This document shows positions 1-5,749 of a stretch of 15,104 nucleotides of DNA, piece after piece (positions within the stretch are counted from its first letter, which is position 1; each line of letters starts with the position of its first letter). The notes under the pieces are model-generated. The model worked only from the letters and a program-made list of their open reading frames with translations. It ran no database searches and had not been told where the DNA came from. This stretch comes from Verrucomicrobiota bacterium. Lineage in GTDB: Bacteria; Verrucomicrobiota; Verrucomicrobiia; Verrucomicrobiales; Akkermansiaceae. The translations under genes and the position numbers were made by a program. The DNA lies in the NCBI GenBank assembly GCA_026397695.1, contig JAPLUJ010000238.1, positions 1 to 15,104 on the forward strand, in the 5' to 3' direction.

Positions 1-27
1 TAAGAAAAGCAATATCCGGGAAAGCAA

Positions 28-77
28 AAAGCAGAAATACAAAATGCGCGCCAGCGCGAAACTGAAATTTCAGCTTT
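28..77. repeat. 50-bp dispersed repeat, copy 1
   Basis: This 50-bp stretch matches 692-741 without gaps at about 44 of 50 positions by eye; the core 'aaagcagaaatac' is identical. It ends in a short palindrome, ctgaaatttcag, and runs directly into a period-7 array (ctttcaactttcagctttcc) at about 73-102. The two copies bracket the small gene pair at 159-601. Read on the minus strand both copies encode a similar frame containing SRWRAF, but no start codon supports a gene. I do not recognise a named repeat family. No gene is visible in bases 1-158. Confidence 0.75.
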
Positions 78-158
78 CAACTTTCAGCTTTCCACTTTTC
101 TTCCGCTGTCCGCAGTCCTCCTGCGCTGTCGATTTTACGCCATAACTTTTGGGCCGAA

Positions 159-395
159 ATGCAATTCACCCAATACTTTCTCCACACTCGCAACAGACCG
201 GACAGGGCGATCATTCAAGAAGAATGGATAAGGTCGGTCCTCGAACATCCTGAAAAGACCCAGGTGCAATCAGACGGACGACTCCGGTTCTGGGGCAGGA
301 TTAAAGAGATGGACAACCGCACCCTGAGGGTTATTGTCCTTGAGGATGGAACAACCGTACACAATGCGTTTTTCGACAGAAATACCAAGCTATGA
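159..395 (+). CDS. Small hypothetical protein, likely partner of the DUF2283 protein
   Basis: A 78-residue soluble protein with no signal peptide or membrane segment. It begins MQFTQYFLHTRNRPDRA, has a central basic/aromatic stretch (RLRFWGRIKE, about residues 41-50), then a strand-like segment LRVIVLEDGTTVHNAFFDR. It resembles small proteins that I recall sitting directly upstream of DUF2283 genes, with a layout loosely like the DUF4258/BrnT-type compact folds; I cannot name the family. Its stop overlaps the next start as ATGA (392-395), which implies translational coupling. The pairing suggests a toxin-antitoxin-like or stress module, but no catalytic residues prove this. No Shine-Dalgarno is visible before the ATG. 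Confidence 0.75.
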   Translation: MQFTQYFLHTRNRPDRAIIQEEWIRSVLEHPEKTQVQSDGRLRFWGRIKEMDNRTLRVIVLEDGTTVHNAFFDRNTKL

Positions 396-601
396 AAATC
401 AAATATTTTCCCGATACCGATACGGCCTTGATTGAATTCGGTGCTAACACCGTGGCAGAAACCAAGGAAATCAGCGAAGACATCTATATCGATTTGGACA
501 CTGACGGACGCTTGGTCAGCATGACCATAGAGCACGCCAAAACAGCCGCACAGATCAAGGAGTTGACCTTTCAGGAAATCATCGGCACCACGGCTGCATA
601 G
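392..601 (+). CDS. DUF2283 domain protein
   Basis: A 69-residue protein spanning one DUF2283 domain. The N-terminus MKIKYFPDTDTALIEF matches the family's opening pattern (MKI-Y-x-D-x-D-x-L-I-F). A middle stretch KEISEDIYIDLDTDGRLVSM follows, with the conserved D-x-D-G turn and the strand carrying the family's 'G-x-I' type pattern. DUF2283 proteins are small beta-rich proteins of unknown biochemical function, often found next to DUF4258-like or other small toxin-like genes. The start overlaps the upstream stop by four bases, so the two are probably one translational unit. A role as the antitoxin-like half of the pair is inference only. Confidence 0.85.
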   Translation: MKIKYFPDTDTALIEFGANTVAETKEISEDIYIDLDTDGRLVSMTIEHAKTAAQIKELTFQEIIGTTAA

Positions 602-691
602 CCAGAGGCAAATCGGGAAAGCAGAACGCGGCAACAGCGATAGCGACTACCAAAAAATCCGGCGACGCCGCAAACTGGCATAGCCGAAGGC

Positions 692-741
692 AAAGCAGAA
701 ATACCAAATGCACGCCAACGCGAAGCTGTTATTTCAGCTTT
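692..741. repeat. 50-bp dispersed repeat, copy 2
   Basis: Second copy of the repeat at 28-77, same orientation, six mismatches by eye. The 90 bases before it (602-691) carry further purine-rich text with similar words (for example aaagcagaa near 619 and again in the repeat) but no gene. The copy ends 12 bases before the open stub that may be the last part of an MntA-type gene, so its insertion could mark the break in that gene. Confidence 0.7.
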
Positions 742-753
742 TATTCCCTCCAG

Positions 754-837
754 ATGCACATTGATCTTCACAGCCGTGCGACCTGCCCGGAGCGCTTCTT
801 CAAACGCATCCAACCCGATCTCCTGCATGTCGCGTGA
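754..837 (+). pseudogene. Possible C-terminal stub of an MntA-like nucleotidyltransferase
   Basis: A short open stretch reading MHIDLHSRATCPERFF then KRIQPDLLHVA and a TGA. Its stop overlaps the HepT-like start by 11 bases, the arrangement expected of an mntA-hepT operon. The opening 'hIDLHSR' and the closing 'I-x-x-D-L-h-x-V-A' resemble the tail of minimal nucleotidyltransferases (VDLV... ...DLVHVA). The catalytic GSRARG/DxD region is absent: the sequence upstream is the 50-bp repeat. It could instead be chance open frame; the main support is the position next to hepT. Confidence 0.3.
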
Positions 838-1142
838 TCCGGCACTTCGCCTTGAGGACATCCTTGAGGCCGCCTTTGCCGTCGAAGGATATATTCTGGG
901 CTTCGACTTTGATTCCTTTGTGGCAGACCGCCGCACGGTTGATGCCGTGACGCGAAACCCCGAGATCATTGGAGAGGGCCGTGAAACACCTTCCCGCCGA
1001 TCTCACCGACCCATTCCCGGAAATCCCATGGCGTGCCATCGCCGGCTTTCGAGACATCCTCGCCCACAGCTACTTTCGAACCGAGGATTCCATCATTTGG
1101 GATGCGGCGACCATCCACAATCCGACCCTCACCAGCGTCTGA
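827..1142 (+). pseudogene. hepT: HepT-like (DUF86) RNase toxin, frameshifted
   Basis: The first frame from ATG 827 reads MSRDPALRLEDILEAAFAVE ... RRTVDAVTRNPEIIGE, the standard HepT/DUF86 opening (R-D-x-x-L-R-L-x-D-I-L, then D-A-V-x-R-N-x-E-I-I-G-E). Near 976-978 the frame is lost. Removing one G from the GGG there restores AVKHLPADLTDPFPEIPWRA, then IAGFRDILAHSYF and a stop at 1140-1142, giving about 104 residues, the usual family size. The rescued part carries the R-x4-H-x-Y motif (RDILAHSY) of HepT toxins, whose Tyr is AMPylated by the MntA antitoxin. So the active-site residues survive but lie out of frame. A sequencing error would give the same picture. No intact mntA is beside it. Confidence 0.8.
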
Positions 1143-1255
1143 CCTCTGTCTCCCGACCCCCGACCTCCGACCTCCGACCCCGGTCCTCTGTCTGCCGTCA
1201 TCTATCATCTGTCTGCTATCTCCTGACCTCAGGTCTCTGACTTCTCTCTCCCTTC
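1143..1255. repeat. Degenerate pyrimidine-rich period-7/8 array before the wzy-like gene
   Basis: Between the hepT remnant and ATG 1256 lie repeated words of 7-8 bases: cccgaccc, ccgacct, ccgacct, ccgacccc, then ctctgtctgcc, catctgtctgc, ctgacctcagg, ctctgacttctctctccc. The + strand is strongly C/T-rich. The pattern resembles the cleaner gacttt arrays at 3891-4010 and 6986-7068 with C in place of T. It ends at the start codon and leaves no room for a Shine-Dalgarno. Confidence 0.6.
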
Positions 1256-2695
1256 ATGTCCATCCGCATCACCGCGCTAACTCTTATCGTTCTGTTCCTG
1301 GCGGGATACGCGTGGAAAAACTGGTTCAATGCGCTGCTGGGCGGGATTGTGCTCTTTGCCTTCCTCGAGCATCCCGACATGCCGCGTTCCATCGCGGGCA
1401 TTCCAGGCTTGAATCTGTGGAACCTCCTGTTTCTCAGCATCGGTCTTGCTTGGCTCAATCAGCGGGCGGAGGAGGGAAACGAGTGGGACTTGCCCGCTAG
1501 GGTGAAACCTGCAATGTTGCTTTATTTTGCGGTGCTGTCAGTTGCCTTTGTCAGGGCCTACGTCGATCCCAGCTCCTACTACGAGGGAACGCACCTTGAT
1601 CTACTGATCAACTACTTGGTGAATCCGTTGAAATACGTGTTGCCCGCGATGATGTTATACGACGGCTGTCGAACCCGTGAGCGGGTATTCACCGCGCTCG
1701 CCGCGATCCTTGTGGTTTATTTCATCCTGGCGCTGCTCTCGATCAAATCGATGGGCTTGCATTTCGACCTTTCATCCGGCGATGAATTGAGTTCACGTGC
1801 AGCACGACGGCTCAGGAAGGACGTGGGTTACCATCGGGTGGATTTGTCGATGATGCTCTCCGGTGCCAGTTGGGCGGTGATCGCCTTCTCCGCGTATTTC
1901 AAGCGCTGGGCGGTCAAGTTGATGCTGTGGGGTTCCTCTGCGGTGATTCTGCTGGGACAGGCGGTGACGGGCGGACGGATGGGCTACGCCACTTGGGGGC
2001 TGATTGGACTCACCTTGTGTGTGGTCAGGTGGCGGAAACTTTTGCCGCTGATCCCCTTGGCGGTGGCAGCCGTTGTGATCTTTGTTCCGGCGGTCCGGGA
2101 GCGGATGTTGCAGGGCTTCGGCAAGACCGAAGGCAGCTACGTCAGCAACACCGATAGCAGCTCTATCACTTCCGGCCGGACCCAGGTCTGGCCCTATGTG
2201 ATTGAGGAAATAGGCAAGTCTCCGGTGATCGGCTATGGTCGAAATGCCATGCAGCGGATCGGTCTTACAAGCTGGCTTCTCGATAACCTAGGCGAAGAGT
2301 TTGCTCACCCGCACAATGCGTATCTTGAATACCTGCTGGATAATGGAATCCTTGGGTTTCTTTGTGGCATGCCGATCTTCGCAATACTGCTCCGCCGAAA
2401 TTTCCAGTTGTTCCGGGACCGGGATGATCTTCTCTACGAAGTCGCGGGCGGTGCATCCTTGGCGCTTTTGCTGGCCTTGTTGATCGCCGGATTTGGAGCC
2501 CAAACCCTGTATCCACGTGCAGGAGTGGTTCCGATGTGGGCGGCACTGGCCGTCGCACTCCGAGTCTGGGTCCAGCGGGAGAATGCCATCGACGGGGGAC
2601 CGGTTTTCCCGGAGGATGGCTCTTATGATAGAGATGAGGATTGGGCTATTGCTGATGAGAATTGGCAACCGGAACGGATGCGCCGCCAAGGATAA
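1256..2695 (+). CDS. O-antigen polymerase/ligase family membrane protein (Wzy_C type)
   Basis: A 479-residue inner-membrane protein with about ten hydrophobic segments; the first two are near residues 5-36 and a cluster lies near 215-275. The Wzy_C/O-antigen-ligase signature is clear: TGGRMGYATWG in a membrane segment, then a large periplasmic loop with TSGRTQVW (residues 305-312), PVIGYGRNAM, and HPHNAYLEYLLDNGILG (from residue 351). Proteins with these motifs either polymerise undecaprenyl-linked repeat units, ligate glycans to lipid A, or transfer them to proteins; sequence alone does not separate these. The C-terminal tail after about residue 445 is acidic and cytoplasmic. Exosortase-linked loci contain a related 'O-glycosylation ligase', but I cannot assign this protein to that subfamily. 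The start follows a C/T-rich array directly. Confidence 0.88.
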   Translation: MSIRITALTLIVLFLAGYAWKNWFNALLGGIVLFAFLEHPDMPRSIAGIPGLNLWNLLFLSIGLAWLNQRAEEGNEWDLPARVKPAMLLYFAVLSVAFVRAYVDPSSYYEGTHLDLLINYLVNPLKYVLPAMMLYDGCRTRERVFTALAAILVVYFILALLSIKSMGLHFDLSSGDELSSRAARRLRKDVGYHRVDLSMMLSGASWAVIAFSAYFKRWAVKLMLWGSSAVILLGQAVTGGRMGYATWGLIGLTLCVVRWRKLLPLIPLAVAAVVIFVPAVRERMLQGFGKTEGSYVSNTDSSSITSGRTQVWPYVIEEIGKSPVIGYGRNAMQRIGLTSWLLDNLGEEFAHPHNAYLEYLLDNGILGFLCGMPIFAILLRRNFQLFRDRDDLLYEVAGGASLALLLALLIAGFGAQTLYPRAGVVPMWAALAVALRVWVQRENAIDGGPVFPEDGSYDRDEDWAIADENWQPERMRRQG

Positions 2696-2737
2696 AGCCA
2701 AGGGATTTCCGACTTTTCCCCTAACACCCCATTACCC

Positions 2738-3715
2738 ATGAAATCCGTTTTGATTACCGGCGGTGCCGGCTTTATCGGCAGCCACCTTGTTGAAATGCTG
2801 GTCCGCGAGGGTTACCGCGTCCGCGCTTTCGTCCATTATAACTCCCAAGGCAAATGGCACCATCTGGAACATGTTGCCGATGAAATCCGTGCAGCGATCG
2901 AAATTCTACCCGGGGACATCGCCGACGCGGGATCCGTCTCCAAAGCGGTGGCCGGCTGCGACTGGGTTTTCCACCTCGCGGCGCTGATCGGGATTCCCTA
3001 CTCCTACGTCGCGCCCTCATCGTATGTGCAGACCAACGTCATCGGCACGCTGAACGTGCTCGATGCCTGCCGTCAGCATGGAGTGGAACGCATGCTGCAC
3101 ACCTCAACCAGCGAGACCTATGGTTCGGCCCAGTATGTGCCGATCGACGAGAATCACCCGCTGGTCGGACAGTCGCCGTATTCAGCAACCAAGATCGGGG
3201 CGGACAAGCTGGTTGAAAGCTATTGGCTGAGCTTCAAGATGCCGACGACCATCGTGCGTCCTTTCAATACCTATGGTCCGCGCCAGAGTCAGCGCGCGAT
3301 CATTCCGACGATCATGACCCAGGCCATTGCGGGAAATGAGCTTAAGCTGGGGAATTTGGATCCGGTGCGGGATCTTACTTTTGTCACCGACACCGCTGCC
3401 GGTTTTCTGGCGGCGGCACGTTCCGCACGGACCATCGGCCAAACTGTTAATCTCGGCGTGGGATCCGGGGTCTCGATCCGCGAGTTGGTCGACCGGATCG
3501 GCCGGCTCGCCGGTCGTGACTTCAAAGTCGAGCAACAGGACCAGCGAATCCGCCCCGAGGGCAGTGAAGTCCAGCGCCTGATCAGCGATAACCGCCGCGC
3601 CAAGAAGTTGATGGACTGGGAACCGAAAGTCGGCCTCGACGAGGGACTGCGCGCGACCTTCGAGCACATCAAAAACCATCCCCATGACTACATCAACCGC
3701 GGTTACATAGTATAG
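2738..3715 (+). CDS. legB: LegB-type NDP-N-acetylhexosamine 4,6-dehydratase (extended SDR)
   Basis: A 325-residue extended short-chain dehydrogenase. The NAD-binding TGGAGFIG is at residues 7-14, followed by FVHYNSQGKW, typical of LegB-like proteins. The catalytic region has HTSTSETYG (T122-S125 with the acidic E126) and PYSATK (Y148, K152). The stretch RPFNTYGPRQS and the late IRPEGSEVQRLISDN also match LegB. Family knowledge: Campylobacter LegB converts GDP-GlcNAc to the 4-keto-6-deoxy intermediate in the legionaminic acid pathway. Here a nucleotidyltransferase and a reductase follow. No LegC aminotransferase, NeuB-like synthase or CMP-sugar synthetase is in the window, so the product is probably not legionaminic acid. 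The donor nucleotide is inferred. No Shine-Dalgarno is visible; a 42-base gap separates it from the upstream gene. Confidence 0.85.
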   Translation: MKSVLITGGAGFIGSHLVEMLVREGYRVRAFVHYNSQGKWHHLEHVADEIRAAIEILPGDIADAGSVSKAVAGCDWVFHLAALIGIPYSYVAPSSYVQTNVIGTLNVLDACRQHGVERMLHTSTSETYGSAQYVPIDENHPLVGQSPYSATKIGADKLVESYWLSFKMPTTIVRPFNTYGPRQSQRAIIPTIMTQAIAGNELKLGNLDPVRDLTFVTDTAAGFLAAARSARTIGQTVNLGVGSGVSIRELVDRIGRLAGRDFKVEQQDQRIRPEGSEVQRLISDNRRAKKLMDWEPKVGLDEGLRATFEHIKNHPHDYINRGYIV

Positions 3716-3719
3716 ATGT

Positions 3720-3751
3720 GTCTGAAGGTCTGAAAGTCTGAAAGTCGATGA
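3720..3751. repeat. Period-8 array (gtctgaaa)n after legB
   Basis: Four successive units gtctgaag, gtctgaaa, gtctgaaa, gtcgatga start five bases after the legB stop. The same ending, gaaagtcgatga, closes the array at 6866-6912. Together with the opposite-orientation arrays at 3891-4010 it forms imperfect inverted arms. Confidence 0.8.
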
Positions 3752-3763
3752 AGACGAGCCACA

Positions 3764-3883
3764 GGCTTTGGACTGCGGCGGATCCCGCCGCTTTCAGAGA
3801 CTGAGGAGACAATTCCAGGAGCGACTGAACTGCTCATTCCTTCTCACAAAGCGGTGATGCGCCGCAGGCTTTCACCGCACTCC
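3764..3883. repeat. Pair of REP-like GC hairpin units in opposite orientation
   Basis: Unit 1 (about 3764-3799) contains ggactgcggcgg and a perfect 7-bp stem with a 3-base loop (gcggcgg 3775-3781, ccgccgc 3785-3791). Unit 2 (about 3845-3883) has a perfect 7-bp stem gcggtga (3851-3857) / tcaccgc (3872-3878). The reverse complement of unit 2 reads ggagtgcggtg...cggcgc...accgcttt, parallel to ggactgcggcg...ccgccgcttt of unit 1, so these look like the same element in inverted orientation. It may also terminate or stabilise the legB transcript. The family resemblance to verrucomicrobial REP sequences is from memory. Confidence 0.55.
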
Positions 3884-3890
3884 ACGCCCT

Positions 3891-4010
3891 CCGACTTTCG
3901 ACTTTTAGCCCTTCGGAATCCACTTCAGCATGCGATTGACCGGCGAATGCCCCCACGCAAAGCGCTCCCCATTCTCGACTTTCGACTTTTAGACTTTCGA
4001 CTTTTCGACT
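3891..4010. repeat. Composite repeat copy 1: 68-bp core between gacttt arrays
   Basis: A short array ccgactttcgactttt (3891-3906) is followed by a 68-bp core (3907-3974), then a clean array of cgacttt/cgactttt/agacttt units (3975-4010) that ends one base before ATG 4012. The core aligns without gaps to 6918-6985, about 56 of 68 identical by eye. The array leaves the downstream gene with a C/T-rich leader and no Shine-Dalgarno. Confidence 0.85.
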
Positions 4011-4011
4011 C

Positions 4012-4749
4012 ATGAACAACGACGACCTTCGCAACGTCCGTGCGGTGATCCTTGCCGGTGGCAAGGGAACGCGGCTGCGTCCTCTAACAGCAGTTTTCCC
4101 GAAGCCCTTGGTGCCGTTGGGAAACCGGGCGATCATCGAGATTCTGCTGCAGCGTCTGGCGCAGACCGGATTCGTCGATGTGACCATCTCGACCGGCTAC
4201 CTTGCCGAGTTGATCCGTGCGGTGTGCGGCGATGGCAGTCGCTTTGGGCTCAAGATCGACTACGTCGGAGAAGATGAGCCGTTGGGGACGGCGGGTCCGT
4301 TGTCATTGTTGCCTGATCTAACGGATCCGGCGATTGTGATGAATGGTGACTTGCTTACGACTCTGAACTTTGCCGAGATGATACGCTATCACTGGGAACA
4401 ACAAGCGGATCTAACGGTCGGGGTCTTCCCGCGGGAAGTGAAGATCGATTTCGGGGTTGTGGACTCCGGGCCGGACGGGGAGTTTCAAGGCTTTCGCGAG
4501 AAGCCGACGTTCCACTTTGATGTCAGCATGGGGGTCAACGTGATTGGTGCGGGAGCACTCAAACATGTGATACCAGGCCAACGTCTCGACATGCCGGATC
4601 TGGTGCTCAAGGTCCATCAGACGGGCGGGAAAGTCGCCTGTTTCCGCCAAGCATGCCGCTGGCTTGACATCGGCCGCCTCGACGACTATGCTCTCGCCCA
4701 GGAAGAGTTTGAGCGGGACGAAAAGGCCTATCTCGAAACCGGGAAATAA
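4012..4749 (+). CDS. PtmE-like sugar-1-phosphate nucleotidyltransferase
   Basis: A 245-residue nucleotidyltransferase with one Rossmann-like NTP-transferase domain. The signature GGKGTRLRPLT is at residues 16-26 with PKP at 30-32; EDEPLGTAGPLSLLP is at 87-101; the metal-binding NGD at 111-113; MPDLVLKV and WLDIGRLDDY near the C-terminus. The enzyme joins an NTP to a sugar-1-phosphate, releasing pyrophosphate. The layout matches the catalytic domain of PtmE (GlcN-1-P guanylyltransferase of the legionaminic pathway) but lacks the N-terminal CBS domains usual there. Placement after a LegB-type dehydratase supports a role in supplying its nucleotide sugar. The nucleotide (GDP, UDP or CDP) cannot be read from sequence with certainty; other hexose-1-P nucleotidyltransferases remain possible. 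The start is the ATG directly after the repeat array. Confidence 0.85.
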   Translation: MNNDDLRNVRAVILAGGKGTRLRPLTAVFPKPLVPLGNRAIIEILLQRLAQTGFVDVTISTGYLAELIRAVCGDGSRFGLKIDYVGEDEPLGTAGPLSLLPDLTDPAIVMNGDLLTTLNFAEMIRYHWEQQADLTVGVFPREVKIDFGVVDSGPDGEFQGFREKPTFHFDVSMGVNVIGAGALKHVIPGQRLDMPDLVLKVHQTGGKVACFRQACRWLDIGRLDDYALAQEEFERDEKAYLETGK

Positions 4750-4813
4750 GGCGGGCGCGGTCTCGCTGTGGCGGGCATGCCCCGGCTATTGACTAACTGA
4801 AATAATCAGTACC

Positions 4814-5749
4814 ATGCCAGATAGCGGGGGAAACCCAACAACAGGAACCGTTTGGATTACAGGAGCAGCGGGTTTTTCCGCCCGTTATCTGGCGACCCTG
4901 CTGCGCCGGGAGCATCCCACATGGCACATGATCGGGCTTGACCGTAGTCCGGCGGATCGCGGTGATCTCGATGCTTATCATTCGATCGACATCACCGATT
5001 TCCAGCGGGTAAAGGAGTTGGCGCAAGCCGCGCCACCACGCTGGGTATTCCACTTGGCAGCTGCCATCCCGCCTGCCACCGAGGAGGCACTCTGGCACGT
5101 CAATGTGGGAGGAACCCGCGTCCTGATCGAGGCGGTTGCCGGTGGCGCAGCCGAGCGGGTTCGGGTGCTGGTGACCAGTTCTGCGGCGGTATATGGCGAA
5201 TCCATGGTGCAGATCAACGAGGGTGCGCGTGCCTGTGGGATCAATACTTACGGCCGATCCAAGTGGGCTCAGGAGTTGGTGGCGCTTGCTGCGGGTCGCG
5301 AATTTGGCGTCGATGTCGTAATTGCCAGGACCTTCAACCTCATAGGACCTGGTTTGCCGGAGCGTCTGCTGGCGGGTGCCGTCTGCGCCCAGTGCATCCG
5401 TTCCGGAGCAAAGCGGATCCGCGTGGGTGACCTGTCTGCGTTCCGGGATTTCATCGATATTCGCGACGCTGTTGAAGCCTATTGCCGGATCGTCCAGCAA
5501 GGGCGGACACATGGGATCTACAATGTTTGCAGTGGCCGCGCAACCAGGGTGCGGACGATGGTTGGACAACTCATCAAACTTGCAGGCGGCGGGCTATCCG
5601 TCGAGGAGAGTGGATCACGGAGCAAGGGCCGCGAGGTCGCTCGCTCGTGGGGAGACAACTCGCAATTGAAGGCCCTTGGCTGGCAACCATCGTTCAGTCT
5701 GCGTCGCTCACTCAAGGATATGCTGGAACATTCCTCCAATCACTCATGA
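4814..5749 (+). CDS. Rmd-like NDP-4-keto-6-deoxyhexose reductase / epimerase (extended SDR)
   Basis: A 311-residue extended SDR. The nucleotide-binding motif is TGAAGFSARYL; the third glycine of the usual TGxxGxxG is replaced by alanine. The catalytic set is S122/S123 (VTSSAAVYG), Y146 and K150 (YGRSK). The later ARTFNLIGPGLPERLL matches GDP-4-keto-6-deoxy-mannose reductases (Rmd), as does the FRDFIDIRDAVEAY segment. Family knowledge: Rmd reduces the C4 keto group of a GDP-6-deoxyhexosulose. Coming after a 4,6-dehydratase and a nucleotidyltransferase, it would complete a three-step route to a 6-deoxy nucleotide sugar. A C3/C5 epimerase role is the alternative. Its end overlaps the next start as ATGA (5746-5749). 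A 64-base gap with no array separates it from the upstream gene. Confidence 0.75.
   Translation: MPDSGGNPTTGTVWITGAAGFSARYLATLLRREHPTWHMIGLDRSPADRGDLDAYHSIDITDFQRVKELAQAAPPRWVFHLAAAIPPATEEALWHVNVGGTRVLIEAVAGGAAERVRVLVTSSAAVYGESMVQINEGARACGINTYGRSKWAQELVALAAGREFGVDVVIARTFNLIGPGLPERLLAGAVCAQCIRSGAKRIRVGDLSAFRDFIDIRDAVEAYCRIVQQGRTHGIYNVCSGRATRVRTMVGQLIKLAGGGLSVEESGSRSKGREVARSWGDNSQLKALGWQPSFSLRRSLKDMLEHSSNHS

Noticed and set aside
571..1057. Minus-strand open frames over the HepT region
   Set aside because: They mirror the + strand coding frame and the repeat, have no recognisable domain, and the HepT motifs explain the region.
3834..4187. Minus-strand 117-codon frame across the repeat and nucleotidyltransferase start
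   Set aside because: Low-complexity text (KVESLKVESR) from the array plus antisense of a real gene; no domain.
2738..4749. Legionaminic acid biosynthesis locus
   Set aside because: LegB-like and PtmE-like genes are present, but aminotransferase, NeuB-like synthase and CMP transferase are absent from the window.
5482..5745. Upstream extension of the glycosyltransferase frame
   Set aside because: It lies wholly inside the reductase gene in another frame; the ATGA overlap at 5746 and the Rossmann strand right after it give a better start.
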